Positions 45,783 to 55,377 of a stretch of 64,000 bases of DNA are shown here, piece after piece. Origin of the DNA: Streptococcus sp. HMSC034E03 (GTDB lineage Bacteria; Bacillota; Bacilli; Lactobacillales; Streptococcaceae); the NCBI RefSeq assembly GCF_001811505.1, contig NZ_KV804942.1:22026-86025 (forward strand), written 5' to 3'. Position 1 is the stretch's first letter, and each line of letters begins with the position of its first letter. Under the pieces are notes generated by a model, which was given only the letters and a program-made list of their open reading frames with translations, did no database searches and was not told where the DNA came from. Both the position numbers and the translations under genes were made by a program.

Positions 45783-47246
45783 ATGGAATTAATATTAAAA
45801 GCAAAAGACATTCGTGTGGAATTCAAAGGACGCGATGTTTTAGATATAAATGAATTAGAAGTATATGATTATGACCGTATTGGTTTAGTAGGAGCAAATG
45901 GTGCTGGAAAAAGCACTTTACTCAGGGTACTTTTAGGAGAATTAACTCCCCCAGGATGTAAAATGAATCGTCTGGGTGAACTTGCCTATATTCCCCAGTT
46001 GGACGAAGTAACTCTGCAGGAGGAAAAAGATTTTGCACTTGTAGGCAAGCTAGGTGTTGAGCAATTAAATATACAGACTATGAGCGGTGGTGAAGAAACA
46101 AGGCTTAAAATAGCACAGGCCTTATCGGCACAGGTTCATGGTATTTTAGCGGATGAACCTACGAGCCATTTAGACCGTGAAGGAATTGATTTTCTAATAG
46201 GACAGCTAAAATATTTTACAGGTGCACTGTTAGTTATTAGCCATGACCGCTATTTTCTTGATGAAATAGTAGATAAAATATGGGAACTGAAAGATGGCAA
46301 AATCACTGAGTATTGGGGAAACTATTCTGATTATCTTCGTCAGAAAGAGGAAGAACGTAAGAGCCAAGCTGCAGAATACGAACAATTTATTGCGGAACGT
46401 GCCCGATTGGAAAGGGCTGCGGAGGAAAAGCGAAAACAGGCTCGTAAAATAGAACAGAAGGCAAAAGGTTCTTCAAAGAAAAAAAGTACTGAAGACGGAG
46501 GGCGTTTAGCTCATCAAAAATCAATAGGAAGTAAGGAAAAAAAGATGTATAATGCTGCTAAAACCCTAGAGCACAGGATTGCGGCCTTAGGAAAAGTAGA
46601 AGCTCCGGAAGGCATTCGCAGAATTCGTTTCAGGCAAAGTAAAGCATTGGAGCTCCATAATCCATACCCTATAGTCGGTGCAGAAATTAATAAAGTATTT
46701 GGGGATAAGGCTCTGTTTGAAAATGCATCTTTTCAAATTCCGTTAGGAGCAAAAGTGGCGTTAACTGGTGGTAATGGAATCGGAAAAACAACTTTAATCC
46801 AAATGATCTTAAACCATGAAGAAGGAATTTCTATTTCGCCTAAGGCAAAAATAGGTTACTTTGCACAGAATGGTTACAAGTACAACAGTAATCAGAATGT
46901 TATGGAGTTTATGCAGAAGGATTGTGACTACAATATATCAGAAATTCGTTCAGTGCTAGCATCTATGGGGTTCAAACAGAACGATATTGGAAAAAGTTTA
47001 TCTGTTTTAAGCGGTGGAGAAATTATAAAATTGTTGCTTGCTAAAATGCTCATGGGTAGATATAACATCCTAATAATGGATGAACCCAGTAACTTCCTTG
47101 ACATACCAAGTTTAGAGGCTTTGGAAATACTAATGAAGGAGTACACCGGAACTATCGTGTTTATCACCCACGATAAACGATTACTCGAAAATGTAGCAGA
47201 TGTAGTTTATGAAATTAGAGATAAGAAAATAAATCTGAAACATTAA
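45783..47246 (+). CDS. msr(D): ABC-F ribosomal protection protein Msr(D)/Mel
   Basis: 487 residues. Two ABC domains: the first has Walker [10 protein letters not shown] (about 38-46), signature [11 protein letters not shown] and Walker [13 protein letters not shown]; the second has [21 protein letters not shown] and [12 protein letters not shown]. The charged linker (about 190-260) is the ribosome-probing arm. There are no membrane segments: ABC-F proteins displace macrolides from the ribosome and act with Mef(E). GGAGG upstream. Confidence 0.96.
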
Positions 47247-47339
47247 ATTTAAGGTAGTCGCTGGTCAGTATAGTCTGTTCTGGTTGGCGACTCCATTGTT
47301 AAAGAGTATAAAGACTTTAGATTTTATGAATATTAAAAA

Positions 47340-47371
47340 TAGGAACAGTCAATTGAACTGCTCCTATTTTT
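47340..47371. terminator. Bidirectional terminator after msr(D)
   Basis: TAGGA-A-CAGT, loop CAATTGA, ACTG-C-TCCTA, then TTTTT. It overlaps the stop codon of the converging 47364 gene and probably ends both. Confidence 0.7.
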
Positions 47372-47663
47372 CTGCTAAATATATTGTAGTTTTCTTATAT
47401 GTATAATGATAGATTAGCGGATTCTCATCTACGGTACTTACTTCAAATATGAAGAAGTGATCGCGGTTATCTCTGGACTTTTCCTTATTGAGGACAAAGT
47501 AATTCTTACGTGAAGTCGCCATTGTTTTTAGGATATCATCAGTTAGGAAGGTCAATGGAATATTCATGTTAGAGTAGCGGTAGAAGTCACGTTCAAAATC
47601 TTGGTAGCTCTCGCTATAATAGTCCATTTGTAGGTGATTACGCTGAAACTCAAGCTGATTCAT
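47364..47663 (-). CDS. DUF5960-like mega protein
   Basis: 99 residues, starting MNQLEFQRNHLQMDYYSESY. The ATG at 47661-47663 has GAGGAGGT upstream; the longer frame overlaps the neighbouring gene. It resembles small DUF5960-type proteins carried by Tn5252-like elements; function unknown. It overlaps the next gene by 14 bases, in an operon of SOS-like leftovers. Confidence 0.7.
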   Translation of the reverse strand: MNQLEFQRNHLQMDYYSESYQDFERDFYRYSNMNIPLTFLTDDILKTMATSRKNYFVLNKEKSRDNRDHFFIFEVSTVDENPLIYHYTYKKTTIYLAEK

Positions 47664-48018
47664 AGAGCACCTCCTCGACAAGTTCAATACTAATAATGTC
47701 TTTTAATTTCAAATTGATGTGACCTGTTGTAGTTTTTATCAAAATGAAATCTTTGGTCAGACTTGGTATTGTTCCAGTGTAGGAAACACGCTTGTTTTTT
47801 TCAATCACTTGAATGCGTGTGCGTAGCTGCCCGGCGTATACTTGACTGAGGAGTAATAATTTCTTCTCTAGTGATAAGTCAGACATGTACGTTACTTTGT
47901 TTGTATCATCAGAGAGTGCTGATGCATGTTCAGATAGGAAAAAGCCCATCCATTTTTGCATCTTTGTATCCTGGTACTCTCTTGCTGATTGAAATGGTAA
48001 ATATGAACGGTCAATCAT
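47650..48018 (-). CDS. YolD-like protein
   Basis: 122 residues. It begins MIDRSYLPFQSAREYQDTKM, a YolD-type start, and ends with a small beta-rich domain (YTGTIPSLTKDFILIKTTTG). YolD-like genes commonly accompany Y-family polymerases (UmuC) in Gram-positive mobile elements; here a broken umuC lies just upstream. Function unknown. Confidence 0.72.
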   Translation of the reverse strand: MIDRSYLPFQSAREYQDTKMQKWMGFFLSEHASALSDDTNKVTYMSDLSLEKKLLLLSQVYAGQLRTRIQVIEKNKRVSYTGTIPSLTKDFILIKTTTGHINLKLKDIISIELVEEVLYESA

Positions 48019-48030
48019 ATCAAATCCTTT

Positions 48031-48366
48031 CTATGCAGAGGCAAGGGTATTTTTATCAAATTGAATCGTAAAACCTTGAATTCCCCCACCTGTGTAACAT
48101 TCTTTAAAGCGATTGATTACCTCAGTATAGATTATCACAGATGAGCTTGTTGGCTTAATGCTAAATGTAAATTCCAATGGTAATCGGTTTTCAGATTTAG
48201 CATGTACTAGTCGTATCGATATTTCAGTTGTTTTGAGTTTTCTCTGACGAAGTTTTGAAGTTGCTGTTTCAACGATTCCATGTAAAAATCTTTCAAGCAT
48301 TTCAATATCATTACATCCTTTGCTACGGATTTCTGAAAATTGTACTGTATTTTTTTCTTGTTTCAT
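48031..48366 (-). CDS. Hypothetical mega protein
   Basis: 111 residues, starting MKQEKNTVQFSEIRSKGCND. Mixed alpha/beta and soluble. Its start overlaps the end of the umuC remnant by four bases, so they were one operon. Resembles hypotheticals next to umuC in Tn5252-type elements; no motif recognised. Confidence 0.65.
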   Translation of the reverse strand: MKQEKNTVQFSEIRSKGCNDIEMLERFLHGIVETATSKLRQRKLKTTEISIRLVHAKSENRLPLEFTFSIKPTSSSVIIYTEVINRFKECYTGGGIQGFTIQFDKNTLASA

Positions 48367-48793
48367 TTTAATCCCTCCAATCCACCCGCGGAATGACCAC
48401 CGATAAGTTTACTGCGTTCAATATTTCTGGAACCTTCAGTTAGGACGGTTCCTTTTTGTATGGCTAAAAAACCAAACTGTTCTCTGACAACATCAATAGC
48501 TGTCTGAAGTCTATTATCTTTTTCAATTTGTTCTACATCATCAAAGAGTGATAGTAGAGTATAGCTTTCATCTACGAAGCCACTATAAGATACACCAATT
48601 TGTCTCACTGCACCAGAGGTGTATTTTTTCGGAATAATACAAGTACATGACTCACCATTGTTTTGGGGAGATTTGCGGGTTCAATTTTATTCTGAGCATT
48701 TATAGATTTTTTCATCTCAGTCCTAGAATAGCCAATATGAATAGAAACGACAGTAGTCAATACTAGGGCTACTGTTCCGTTCCACAGTATCAT
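48363..48793 (-). pseudogene. umuC-like Y-family polymerase, 3' remnant with frameshift
   Basis: Two overlapping frames together encode the little-finger and C-terminal part of a UmuC-type polymerase: VVSIHIGYSRTEMKKSINAQ ... HVLVLFRK, then RQIGVSYSGFVDESYTLLSL ... RSKLIGGHSAGGLEGLK. The break is at a run of six A (plus 48624-48629 as T6); one extra A would join them as FRKKYTSGAVRQ. The N-terminal catalytic palm, about 300 residues, is absent, so the gene is dead in any case. Confidence 0.82.
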
Positions 48794-48847
48794 TTAAAAA
48801 TCATTTTCACACCCTTTCGTCTATTAGTATAGAAGAAAGCTCTCAGC

Positions 48848-48874
48848 ACACAATATCCACTTGTAGTTTATAAT
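48848..48874 (-). pseudogene. Tn916 orf6, 5' part
   Basis: Following GGAGGAG (48881-48887), the codons ATT ATA AAC TAC AAG TGG ATA TTG TGT give (M)INYKWILC, the N-terminus of the KTR protein that continues as PVCGNKTR at 43437. The start is a non-ATG codon (ATT or nearby); I am unsure which. Mega interrupts the reading frame in the Cys codon. Confidence 0.7.
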
Positions 48875-48971
48875 AACTATCTCCTCCTTTACACTTTAAT
48901 TCAAATCTTTATTAAAAAATATTTCATCTTATTTAACAAGAAACCATATTTATATAACAACATAAAATACA

Positions 48972-50891
48972 CTAAGTTATTTTATTGAACATATATCGTA
49001 CTTTATCTATCCGACTATTTGGACGACGGGGCTGGCAAACAGGTTCACCGGTAGTAACATGGTACCCTTTTAACTCTGTTAAACAAACACTACGTCCATT
49101 TGTAAAGAAAGTTAAATCACTACGATATTCTTGAATACACCGAGCAGGGATTTCTCCACTAAGAATGACCTCATTATTTTTCAATTGAGTGTCTACGATG
49201 TTCGCACAATATTTAGGAGCATCGTTGTATGCTCGTGAAAGATATTCCTGTGGCGCATAAATTTTAAAACTAAGATATGGCTCTAACAATTCTGTTCCAG
49301 CTTTTTTTAAGACTTGTTCCAATACAATAGGAGCAAGCATCCGAAAATCTGCTGGGGTACTAACAGGGCTATAGTATAAGCCATACTTAAAACAGATTTT
49401 ACAGTCCGTCACATTCCAACCATACAATCCTTGTTCACAGCCATAGCGTATCCCCTCCATAACTGCATTTTGAAACGATTGATTTAAGTATCCAAGAGAA
49501 ACCGAGCTCTCATACTGTACTCCGCTCCCTAATGGAAGCTGTGCTACAGATAGACCAATGGAAGCCCAGAAAGGATTCGGTGGAACTTCGATGTGAATGG
49601 TATACTCTGCTTTTTTTAACGGTCTTTCCATATAAATGACTGTAGGCTCTTTTATTTCTATCTCCACATGATACTTTTCTTGCAGCAGAGCACAAGTCAC
49701 TTCCATTTGTACTTTCCCTAAGAAAGAAAGTATGATTTCATGTGTCGCAGAATCCACATAATATCGCAGAAGCGGGTCACTGTCGGAGATTTCTAAAAGT
49801 GCATCAAGTAACATTTCCCTTTGTTGAGGTTTGCTCGGTTCAACAGTCGTTTGCAGCAGAGGGAGGGGATTTTCAATTCTCTCTCTCTGTGGCAATAGCT
49901 TTGTATCTCCAAGAACACTATTTAACTTCAAAAACTCATTCTGCAAAATAACAATTTCCCCGGAATAAGCCTTATCGATTTTACATAATTCACCATTTAT
50001 TGAAGTATACATTTCTGTAATTTTTATTTTTTCCTTTTCCGATATTCTAACCGAATCTCGCAAATGCAGTACGCCACTATAAAGACGTATATATGCAAGA
50101 CGCTGTCTTTTTTCCGAATACTCAATTTTGAAAACATTTCCGCAAAGTTCAGACGGACCTCGATGTGTTGATGAATAAAATTTATTAGTAATAACTTCTA
50201 TAAGGTTATCAATCCCTATATTACTTTTTGCACTTCCATGATAAAGAGGGAACAGAGAACAATTCTGAAATCTTATGCTTTCCTCTTGTTCGAGTTCCAA
50301 TGCTTCTAATGATTTACCGGACATATATTTCTCTAAAAGGTCATCGTTTCCCTCTATTACCGTATCCCATTGTTCAGATTCGGTAAAGTTCGTCACACAC
50401 ATATTAGGATACAGTTCTACCTTCTGTTTGATTACAATTTCGGCAGAAAGTTTCTCTTTAATATCCTGATAAACCGTTGATAAATCAATTCCATTTTGGT
50501 CAATCTTATTGATAAAAAAGATTGTGGGAATCCCCATTTTCCTAAGTGCATGAAATAATATACGAGTTTGTGCTTGTACGCCATCTTTTGCAGAAATCAG
50601 TAGAATTGCCCCATCTAAAACTGATAATGAACGATATACTTCTGCTAAGAAATCCATATGTCCTGGCGTGTCTATGATGTTCACCTTCGTATTTTCCCAC
50701 TGAAAAGAGGTTATTCCTGTCTGAATTGTAATTCCTCTCTGACGTTCTAAAAGCGTATTATCCGTCCTCGTTGTACCTTTGTCCACGCTTCCTAATTCTG
50801 TAATCGCTCCACTGTTATATAATAAGCTTTCTGTTAAGGTAGTTTTTCCCGCATCAACATGAGCTAAAACTCCAATATTAATAATTTTCAT
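48972..50891 (-). CDS. tet(M): Tetracycline resistance ribosomal protection protein Tet(M)
   Basis: 639 residues. The EF-G-like GTPase domain starts [21 protein letters not shown] motifs include DTPGHMDF and NKIDQ. It releases tetracycline from the ribosome by GTP-dependent binding near the A site. The ATG at 50889-50891 follows GGAGG. Controlled by leader orf12 and an attenuator. Full length. Confidence 0.98.
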   Translation of the reverse strand: MKIINIGVLAHVDAGKTTLTESLLYNSGAITELGSVDKGTTRTDNTLLERQRGITIQTGITSFQWENTKVNIIDTPGHMDFLAEVYRSLSVLDGAILLISAKDGVQAQTRILFHALRKMGIPTIFFINKIDQNGIDLSTVYQDIKEKLSAEIVIKQKVELYPNMCVTNFTESEQWDTVIEGNDDLLEKYMSGKSLEALELEQEESIRFQNCSLFPLYHGSAKSNIGIDNLIEVITNKFYSSTHRGPSELCGNVFKIEYSEKRQRLAYIRLYSGVLHLRDSVRISEKEKIKITEMYTSINGELCKIDKAYSGEIVILQNEFLKLNSVLGDTKLLPQRERIENPLPLLQTTVEPSKPQQREMLLDALLEISDSDPLLRYYVDSATHEIILSFLGKVQMEVTCALLQEKYHVEIEIKEPTVIYMERPLKKAEYTIHIEVPPNPFWASIGLSVAQLPLGSGVQYESSVSLGYLNQSFQNAVMEGIRYGCEQGLYGWNVTDCKICFKYGLYYSPVSTPADFRMLAPIVLEQVLKKAGTELLEPYLSFKIYAPQEYLSRAYNDAPKYCANIVDTQLKNNEVILSGEIPARCIQEYRSDLTFFTNGRSVCLTELKGYHVTTGEPVCQPRRPNSRIDKVRYMFNKIT

Positions 50892-50906
50892 GTGATTTTC
50901 CTCCAT

Positions 50907-50993
50907 TCAAAAGCCCAAAAGGGCATAAAAATCCCAGTGATAAATACTCTTATCACTGGGATTTTTATGCATAACCATAGGCATACAAAGCAT
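50907..50993 (-). CDS. tet(M) leader peptide (orf12)
   Basis: 28 codons, MLCMPMVMHKNPSDKSIYHW, ending DFYALLGF. The known tet(M) leader whose translation under tetracycline changes the folding of the nested hairpin. It ends 15 bases before tet(M). Confidence 0.92.
   Translation of the reverse strand: MLCMPMVMHKNPSDKSIYHWDFYALLGF
50927..50966 (-). promoter_or_regulatory. tet(M) attenuator hairpin
   Basis: AAAAATCCCAGTGATA (50927-50942) and its exact complement (50951-50966) form a 16-bp stem inside orf12, followed on the minus strand by a T-rich tract. A second 14-bp perfect inverted repeat (51030-51043 with 51118-51131) forms an upstream leader structure. Confidence 0.85.
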
Positions 50994-51169
50994 ACAGATA
51001 TTCTCCGGATACTTTAGAATCACATGATAAAGGTATTCTTAAACTGGGTACAAAAAACTAAGCCCTCCTAAAAAAGGACATCCAATTATTTGTTCCCACT
51101 ATCAAATTGACAGTTTATTTAAGAATACCTTGCCGCATATTTATTAACTCCTTTTAAATAGATACTTAA

Positions 51170-51198
51170 ATAATAGCACATAAGAGCATATTTGTAAA
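51170..51198 (-). promoter_or_regulatory. tet(M) promoter
   Basis: Minus strand: TTTACA (51193-51198), 17 bases, TATTAT (51170-51175). Read-through from here drives orf7/orf8 and xis-int in the Tn916 model; in this element transcripts must first cross the minus-strand genes and mega before reaching them. Confidence 0.82.
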
Positions 51199-51267
51199 GG
51201 AATCTCCAATTTTTTATCAAAGAGAGTACGTGATTACAAAATAGCTGTAATAATGTACCAATATTTG

Positions 51268-52185
51268 TTATTCTATAATCTTCCAATTACTCCCGTTCTT
51301 TTCAAGTACCAAATCAAATTGAGATACCTGCGTTGCTTTGGTCTGCTGGTCGATATACTCCACTGTCAGCGATACCGTGACTTGATTATCCTTACGATTG
51401 TGAATAGGATTTACCAGTTCTTGAAAGATGTACTCTTTTCCGATTGGTTTTAATATCCCGTCATTCACATAGTAGGAAAGTTCACTGGCTGTCGCTGTAG
51501 GATAGAGCTTGAAGAACGTCGTTAAAAACTCATTGATTTCATTGGTTGTAATGGAATCAACCGTCCCCTCACTTTCAATGGCTTTTGGTTTATAACTTGA
51601 TTTCTTAGGTATGTTGGTAATGGTCGGATTCTTAACCAGTACCATATTTCCAGAACCATCTACATAGACACTCACTATATAAGCAGAGTGGACGGTCTTT
51701 GTATTTTCTCCCTCTGTAATGAGCTGGTCTACACTGTAGGTTACATTAAACTCATTGTCGCCAGTTGGCTCTACCGTCCATATCTGAAATCCTCTTACAG
51801 AAGACGATACAGGAATATCTTTGCGTACTGTATCAACATTGAGAGCTTGAAGTTCATCTGTCAGATAGCCTTTTAGACTTTCCATTCGATTATCAATGGA
51901 CTTATCGGATTGCTCCCATGAATAGTAGACTTTCGCAAAGTTCTCTACAAAATTTTCTACATGATGAGTATCAACGTATTCCTTTTCTATGATAGTTGTT
52001 TCGTGAATAGTATGAGTATCTATAGCTGTAAAGTGCTTGAATATCGCAAAGCTGAAACTAAGCCCTAAAAGTACCCACAAGGCAATCACAACCTTTTTAT
52101 GAGGATTGACCTTATAGTAGACACGAGGTTTCTTTTCCTTTGGTATCTGTTTTTCTTTATTCTGATTTTTTCTAAATTTCATCAT
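51268..52185 (-). CDS. Tn916 orf13, TcpC-like transfer protein
   Basis: About 305 residues. One membrane helix (VVIALWVLLGLSFSFAIF, about 31-48 in this frame) is followed by two NTF2-like extracellular domains. A VirB8-like scaffold of the conjugation channel. The start is taken at the ATG pair 52180-52185 (AAGGAAG upstream); an ATG at 52203 overlapping orf14's stop is also possible. Confidence 0.93.
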   Translation of the reverse strand: MMKFRKNQNKEKQIPKEKKPRVYYKVNPHKKVVIALWVLLGLSFSFAIFKHFTAIDTHTIHETTIIEKEYVDTHHVENFVENFAKVYYSWEQSDKSIDNRMESLKGYLTDELQALNVDTVRKDIPVSSSVRGFQIWTVEPTGDNEFNVTYSVDQLITEGENTKTVHSAYIVSVYVDGSGNMVLVKNPTITNIPKKSSYKPKAIESEGTVDSITTNEINEFLTTFFKLYPTATASELSYYVNDGILKPIGKEYIFQELVNPIHNRKDNQVTVSLTVEYIDQQTKATQVSQFDLVLEKNGSNWKIIE

Positions 52186-52199
52186 TAAATCTTCCTTTC

Positions 52200-53201
52200 T
52201 CATTGTTTGATTCGTCCTGCTCCCACTAAATGCTGTTGCCAGTAGGGGCTTGTTAAGTCGGCATAACCGATTGGGTCGCCTGCATGAAACATACGGTTAT
52301 TGCCAAGGTATATCCCAACATGAGTAATATAAGAGCCAGCGTTATAGGTAGAATGAAAGAAAACCAAATCGCCAGCTTGTGCTTCCGATAGTGGGATATG
52401 CTGGGTCACATCATATTGCTGTTGTGCGGTTCGTGGTAAGTTAATTCCAGCTTTTCCATACGTCCATTGTGTCAGTCCGCTACAATCAAAAGAAGTAGTC
52501 GGGGAAGCTCCACCGTAAACGTATCGCCAGCCCTCATATTTCAGTGCTTCGTCCATGATGGCTTGTACCGTATCATCATCAAACTCTGTTGTGACAAGAT
52601 ACTGCGTTACCAGTTGCACATAAAACATATTGCCATAGTTGTATCGCCAGCCCCCATTGATAGGTATGGCTATGGGATTGGGGTAAGACACTTTGTCGCC
52701 ACCTGAATACTCTTTTGAGAAACTTTGAGCCAGTTCAAAGGTATATTTATTTCCACGATTAGCCACATACCCTAAGAAACCACCACCATAATTGTAGGAC
52801 TGGATAACCGATTCTAAATCTACACTGAGCCTTTCGCTACTGGCTAATAATTCACTGAAATACTTCACACCTTGCTTAATGGATTCTTCTGTACTCAATG
52901 AATTAGGTGGAAGACCGAGGGATTCCGAGGACTGCATAACATCTTCCGCAGTACCGCCCGATTCCACCTGTATAATCGCAAGAAGTATGTTGACATATTC
53001 TTCAACGCCATATTCTTTGGCATATTTTTCTACCATAGGCTTATGAGCCAGCACTTCTGCGGAAACATTCACACCTCCATAATGAATATTGGAAATTCCG
53101 CTGTCCTGTTCATCTGAAAATAAAATGGCAACAAACAGAAGCAGTGAGAAGACCATCAAGAATAATCCAGAACCACCAATCACTAAAGTTTTCAACTTCA
53201 T
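52200..53201 (-). CDS. Tn916 orf14, bifunctional cell wall hydrolase
   Basis: 333 residues. An N-terminal membrane anchor (about 6-28) is followed by a lysozyme-like domain (YVNILLAIIQVESGGTAEDV, with catalytic Glu) and a C-terminal NlpC/P60 peptidase (GGASPTTSFDCSGLTQWTYG; catalytic Cys and later THVGIYLG His). Opens peptidoglycan for the conjugation channel. Overlaps orf15 by four bases. Confidence 0.95.
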   Translation of the reverse strand: MKLKTLVIGGSGLFLMVFSLLLFVAILFSDEQDSGISNIHYGGVNVSAEVLAHKPMVEKYAKEYGVEEYVNILLAIIQVESGGTAEDVMQSSESLGLPPNSLSTEESIKQGVKYFSELLASSERLSVDLESVIQSYNYGGGFLGYVANRGNKYTFELAQSFSKEYSGGDKVSYPNPIAIPINGGWRYNYGNMFYVQLVTQYLVTTEFDDDTVQAIMDEALKYEGWRYVYGGASPTTSFDCSGLTQWTYGKAGINLPRTAQQQYDVTQHIPLSEAQAGDLVFFHSTYNAGSYITHVGIYLGNNRMFHAGDPIGYADLTSPYWQQHLVGAGRIKQ

Positions 53202-55375
53202 GGTTTCTTACCGACTTTCTTAATGGTGGCGGTTTTGATTGGTGGTCTACTTCTTGTATTTTGTAGTGGTACTCTTTGAACAGTAGACGGACGTTCTTTT
53301 GTGATTGGACGTTGTGAAGTTCTATCTGCTGTAGTGGTTGAAGTTGCTGGCTTTTGAACGGTTTTTTCTTGAACGGTATTGCCTTGGCGTTCCACTTTTG
53401 GACTTGAAAAATCGGACTTAACTGCTGGACGCTCTTGTTTGGCTTGTTGAGATTCCTTATATGAAGTCTGAATATTAGACTGTTTTGAGGTCTGTTCATC
53501 ATGATATTGTTCTTGTCTTGTAGTCGGTCTTTCATGAACAGAAGAAGCAGGCTGTTTTTTCTGTTTGACCTGTTCCATTTCAGAGCGACGCTTCGCAATG
53601 GTTTTTCGCCTTTGTTCCTGCTGTTCCTTGCGTCCACTGGCTCTGTCCGCTTTGGTTTGAGAAATACTACTGGTTAAATCACGGACATTCTCTTTTACTT
53701 TGGATTTTCCTTGATATACTGCATATCTTGCATTGGTCGGCAAATCTTTAACCTGTTCTTTCAAACCACTAGCAGTGTCTACCATTCTGTCTTTGGTATC
53801 AGCTACTGTACCGATGGTTTGACCGATACGTTTTCCAAGTGTTGATTTTTCCTTTCCGTCTGGTCGGGAGTGATCTGCTTGTGTCCTTGCAGAACTCCCC
53901 GAACCCGACTGTCCTTTTTTACCTGTAACAATGGCAGACCCAGCCCCTAGAGTAGTCATGGAACGTCCAAGTTTCCGCTGTAGACGGTGCATGTGAGCGT
54001 GCATAAGCATACGAGGTTTTCTCATCACACGACTTCCCACACTTTGAGAATCGTTACTCTGTAGAGAAAACATACTCATTAAATCGCCCAGCTTGAAGTA
54101 GATTCCTGCAAAGGTCACAATCTGTAGAAAAGCAATCAAAAAGAACGGATAACCAGCCGATAAGGTATAGAGCATGGTTGAAATACTAAATGCTGTCGTA
54201 ATAATCAATGTGATTCCAGCTCGTGTCAAAATGGTATTAAAGAGCTTTGTTATGGCTCGTTTTGACATACCATCAAATGATGGAATCATGCTTAAAATAA
54301 AGCTCACAGGCAGAAACATAGCATAGATGATAAAAAGTACCTGCGAGAAAATCATGATTCCTGTTAATAGGAATACAAATATGGAAATCCCAATATTGAA
54401 GACAAATAGGAAGAAGACTGTACCTAAACGGTTAATGGTCTTTGTAATGGTTAGATTGGTATTGCTTCTGTCTTCAATTTCTTCCGCAACAATTTTTTCT
54501 CTGTCTTCGCCATTGTTGGAATCTGGGCTGGTGGAGAGCAGGCTTTCCACACGGTCAATACCGATACTTTCAATGTCTGAACTGTTGTATTGAAGCAGTA
54601 GCCACGGTTGCTGAACCTGTATGGAAAACAGGCTATCTCTGATTAAGTCCACGCTGTCCTTGCCTTGACTATCGGAATGGGGCATGACAATCTTCGTGCC
54701 AAGTGATAAACTGGCATTACTGATGTCTGATGAAAAGTCATTGATTTTTTTAATGTAGTCGGGAGCGTAGGCAATAAAGGAAGCCGATAGGATAAACACC
54801 AGCACAAAATTCATAATGGCATGAATTGCCTTTGTGGTTTCTCTCTTTATCAGTCCCGTATAGGCAACATAAACCCCAAGAACCAAAATCAAGAGTAAGA
54901 GGAATCCAACATAGAAACCCTCTGTTGAAAATCCGTTTGCACTCACACCAGCTAAGGTCTGCATATTCTTACCAATGGAATCTGCTGTAGCGGAAATGAA
55001 GTCTAAGGAATAGGCTTCCTGTACTAAGTAACCTGTCGCATTGGAAACATACAAACTGATTGTCCAAATAAAATTGGTAATGGCATATAGTCCATACATG
55101 ACCTGTTTTCCAATCCCGTCCGACCAGTTCCACGGAAGCCAGCCCCAGCTATTATCCACATAAAAATCCAGTTGATAGTTTTCAAGTGGGTATCGGCTGT
55201 ATTCATTTGCCACATTGACCGTATCATCTACCAAGCCCGCAGCTTGAACCACCGTTCCCAGCATGGCTAAAAGAAAAATGGCAATCACAAGTGTGAAAGC
55301 CACTGTCATTGCCACTTTACCTAGACGTTTCAGCGTCCAGTTTGATTTTATTCTGTTTACTATTGATGGTTTCAC
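53198..55375 (-). CDS. Tn916 orf15, channel membrane protein
   Basis: 725 residues. A signal-like N-terminus (about 20-45) and several membrane helices up to about 420 (VirB6/TrbL-like), then a long, charged, Gln/Lys/Ser/Arg-rich cytoplasmic or extracellular tail (about 450-725; KERPSTVQRVPLQNTRSR). It likely forms the inner-membrane pore. It follows orf16 by two bases. Confidence 0.95.
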   Translation of the reverse strand: MKPSIVNRIKSNWTLKRLGKVAMTVAFTLVIAIFLLAMLGTVVQAAGLVDDTVNVANEYSRYPLENYQLDFYVDNSWGWLPWNWSDGIGKQVMYGLYAITNFIWTISLYVSNATGYLVQEAYSLDFISATADSIGKNMQTLAGVSANGFSTEGFYVGFLLLLILVLGVYVAYTGLIKRETTKAIHAIMNFVLVFILSASFIAYAPDYIKKINDFSSDISNASLSLGTKIVMPHSDSQGKDSVDLIRDSLFSIQVQQPWLLLQYNSSDIESIGIDRVESLLSTSPDSNNGEDREKIVAEEIEDRSNTNLTITKTINRLGTVFFLFVFNIGISIFVFLLTGIMIFSQVLFIIYAMFLPVSFILSMIPSFDGMSKRAITKLFNTILTRAGITLIITTAFSISTMLYTLSAGYPFFLIAFLQIVTFAGIYFKLGDLMSMFSLQSNDSQSVGSRVMRKPRMLMHAHMHRLQRKLGRSMTTLGAGSAIVTGKKGQSGSGSSARTQADHSRPDGKEKSTLGKRIGQTIGTVADTKDRMVDTASGLKEQVKDLPTNARYAVYQGKSKVKENVRDLTSSISQTKADRASGRKEQQEQRRKTIAKRRSEMEQVKQKKQPASSVHERPTTRQEQYHDEQTSKQSNIQTSYKESQQAKQERPAVKSDFSSPKVERQGNTVQEKTVQKPATSTTTADRTSQRPITKERPSTVQRVPLQNTRSRPPIKTATIKKVGKKP

Positions 55376-55377
55376 AT

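Larger units (their letters stand above)
43441..48847. mobile_element. mega element (mef(E)-msr(D)) inserted in Tn916 orf6
   Basis: 5,407 bases carrying mef(E), msr(D) and Tn5252-like genes. The junctions are read from orf6: the 5' remnant ends ...TGGATATTGTGT (minus, 48848) and the 3' remnant resumes TGTCCTGTATGTGG (minus, from 43440), so TGT or GT is shared at both ends. A 2-3 bp target duplication of this kind fits large serine recombinases, and a recombinase tail remains inside (43989-44159). The element looks unable to move alone. Confidence 0.88.

Noticed and set aside
53110-53637. 175-codon minus-strand ORF within orf15
   Set aside because: Alternative frame of the low-complexity tail of orf15; no ribosome-binding site.
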